From NCBI GenBank assembly GCA_023205875.1, contig CP060754.1, positions 1-64,000 on the forward strand: 64,000 bases of DNA. Reading direction: 5' to 3'. The stretch is from Chloropicon primus (lineage: Eukaryota > Chlorophyta > Chloropicophyceae > Chloropicales > Chloropicaceae). Position numbers and translations under genes: made by a program. Positions 62,489 through 64,000 of this stretch are shown piece by piece. The notes beneath the pieces are model-generated. The model had not been told where the DNA came from, made no database searches, and saw only the letters and a program-made list of their open reading frames with translations. Numbering within the stretch: position 1 is the first letter of the stretch; the number at the start of each line of letters is the position of its first letter.

Positions 62489-62534
62489 CAGTATTCTTCA
62501 GATCAAGACGAGCCAACAAAAAGAAAGTGTTGCA

Positions 62535-63992
62535 TTACAAAAGACTCGCAATGTCGTCTTCGCGCAAGACATTGTCGTAGAGGAACAGATCCTTCACGAC
62601 TCCCGCAAAGGAGTTTGTGGATCCAACTCTCGCCTTCCCAAAGGTCGGAGGGATCGCTTGGCTCAGTCTTGCGGTGCTGACAAACCCATCGCCGCTGTCC
62701 CCGCGTCCCATGTACAGAGTCAGCTTCTTGCCTTCAAAGACTAGCACGATGGACAAGGGCTTCCTGATCTGAACCTTGTCGATCTCGATCGGCGAGACTT
62801 CGCCATTGATCACGATGCTCAGGATATCATTCCCTTCACCCGTGATCTCTGAATTCAACTTGAGCTGAATGTAGAGGTCCAGGGGCAGCTCTTGGCACTG
62901 CGATATCAGCTGGAACATGGTTTGATGGATCCGGCTGTACGTGTCGAGAGAGAAGGTGAACCCCATGCTGAAGTTGTTTCCAGTCAGGCCGACGTCTGAG
63001 ATAAGCAGGTACTGGTCCTTTCCGTCAAAATGAACCCCATTTGGCGTGAAAGAGTCAGAATCCAGGCCCCCGTTCCCAACCGCGTAGCTGCTCGGGCCGT
63101 AAGCGCCCGAGTTTGTCCCGTTGAGCGTCAACGGGTAGTAGTACTGAGGTATCACAGGTAAGCTGGCTTTTCTCACCCTCACGCCAGCGTGAACTTCTTC
63201 GGTAAGGTTGGACATGGCTTTCAGATGCTCGCTCAGATTGGTGCATACCGCTCCGCCGGCTCCAAGGTCAAAGCTGCCGCTGGGTCCATCGGCAACGATC
63301 GCGTCGGTGTCCGCCCTTGGAGTTACTTCCACTTCCTCCCCGTCTTCTACTTCTGCTTCAGATCCTTTGCAGAATCTCGCAATGTCTTCTGGGGAAAGTA
63401 CCTCTTCAAATATCTTTACGTTCTTGATCGATCCTTCCAAATTCTCACCCCTCAATTCCGACGAAGAAGCGGTGTCTCCCCCGATCCACATTTCACCTTG
63501 GAAGTTTGGCAGCTGTGGCATCCCCCCCTTCCTGTCAACCAACCAGCCATTCTCGTAGAAGTACCACAAGCCCTCCTTGTCGTCAACAGCAATGGCAATG
63601 TTGTTATCGATGTTGTCTTGCAGAACAAGGGTAGAAGTGTAACCAACTGGACCGGTCTCGAACCTCAACTTGCTCACGTCGTTTTCTGCTTTGGCACTGA
63701 TTGTGAAGTTCCACTTATTGGACAAGCCTCTGAGTAAGGTGCTGTCGAGTCTTGCGGTGGGTGATGTGACTGAGAAGCAGATCGTCGTGCCTTCGCCCTC
63801 GTTGAGCTTCACCTCAGGGATCTGAAGAAAGCTCTTGCGACCCAGGGTAACTCCAGAGTCGAGGAACTCTGATCTGCTGACTGTGCCCACGAGCTTGTAT
63901 GATGAGTTGCCCACCCTTTTGCTGGTACCGTACGGGGGAGCGTCCGTGAGAGGCCAATTGTACGCCGGAACCTTCTCCCTTGTGCTTCCCAT
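62535..63992 (-). CDS. Protein with two LamG/concanavalin-like domains (5' end may lie outside window)
   Basis: 485 residues from an ATG only 9 bp from the window edge; the frame is open to the edge, so the real start may be further out. Two jelly-roll domains are seen. The first (~60-210) ends with LEGSIKNVKIFEEVLSPEDI, and the second (~330-485) with FAGVVKDLFLYDNVLREDDI. The linker is acidic. No signal peptide or membrane helix is visible in this part. It may be a secreted carbohydrate-binding protein. It converges with the RING gene. Confidence 0.8.
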   Translation of the reverse strand: MGSTREKVPAYNWPLTDAPPYGTSKRVGNSSYKLVGTVSRSEFLDSGVTLGRKSFLQIPEVKLNEGEGTTICFSVTSPTARLDSTLLRGLSNKWNFTISAKAENDVSKLRFETGPVGYTSTLVLQDNIDNNIAIAVDDKEGLWYFYENGWLVDRKGGMPQLPNFQGEMWIGGDTASSSELRGENLEGSIKNVKIFEEVLSPEDIARFCKGSEAEVEDGEEVEVTPRADTDAIVADGPSGSFDLGAGGAVCTNLSEHLKAMSNLTEEVHAGVRVRKASLPVIPQYYYPLTLNGTNSGAYGPSSYAVGNGGLDSDSFTPNGVHFDGKDQYLLISDVGLTGNNFSMGFTFSLDTYSRIHQTMFQLISQCQELPLDLYIQLKLNSEITGEGNDILSIVINGEVSPIEIDKVQIRKPLSIVLVFEGKKLTLYMGRGDSGDGFVSTARLSQAIPPTFGKARVGSTNSFAGVVKDLFLYDNVLREDDIASLL

Positions 63993-64000
63993 GTGAGTCG

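Overview
This window is nuclear DNA of a compact, intron-poor eukaryotic alga, most likely a green (chlorophyte or prasinophyte-grade) picoalga. The evidence is a chlorophyll a/b-binding LHC protein of the green type, a nuclear gene for a bacterial-type S16 ribosomal protein with a targeting leader, plant-type IYO/RPAP1 and TAP46 proteins, and TGTAA motifs just downstream of several stop codons (the usual green-algal polyadenylation signal). Genes are packed head-to-head or tail-to-tail with short gaps. Gaps between divergent genes are full of short simple repeats. Where introns occur they are 81-170 bp with GT-AG ends. No rRNA, tRNA, CRISPR array, retroelement or viral remnant was recognised.

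Layout. 0-8 kb: the end of an unknown gene, a hybrid histidine kinase and a large secreted/membrane cysteine-rich protein. 8-19 kb: RPAP1/IYO, glutamine-dependent NAD synthetase, a coiled-coil protein and eIF3a. 19-22 kb: an HPt phosphotransfer protein facing a class III nucleotide cyclase fused to a receiver domain. 22-32 kb: organellar S16, a UIM-PUB protein, a membrane coiled-coil protein, MiaB/CDK5RAP1, a relic of a TnpB/Fanzor nuclease, an alpha/beta hydrolase, the LHC protein, a heme-oxygenase-fold protein and a PhyH-type dioxygenase. 32-44 kb: an LTP-LamG membrane protein, PIG-A, CMC2, MSH4, an FKBP, a membrane-anchored BNR sialidase-like protein, a CRAL-TRIO protein and TAP46. 44-50 kb: three tandem copies of a 2-kb unit carrying a sulfotransferase-like gene. 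50-64 kb: EXD2-like exonuclease, LOG-like protein, an LRR-transglutaminase-like-EF-hand protein, a ubiquitin fusion, a WDR44-like protein, a small three-exon gene, an EGF-TM-RING protein and a two-LamG protein cut by the window edge.

How the genes fit together. Most are unrelated housekeeping genes. Two themes stand out. First, all three parts of a multistep phosphorelay (hybrid kinase, HPt, receiver-linked cyclase) lie within 22 kb, with HPt and cyclase adjacent. Second, several genes point to the cell surface or secretory pathway (LamG, LTP-like, cadherin-like, EGF, sialidase-like, sulfotransferase-like, PIG-A). The most dynamic DNA is the sulfotransferase array. Every unit begins with the same copy of the TAP46-EXD2 divergent promoter plus the first bases of EXD2. 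Two copies are essentially identical, and the third is decaying through many small deletions.
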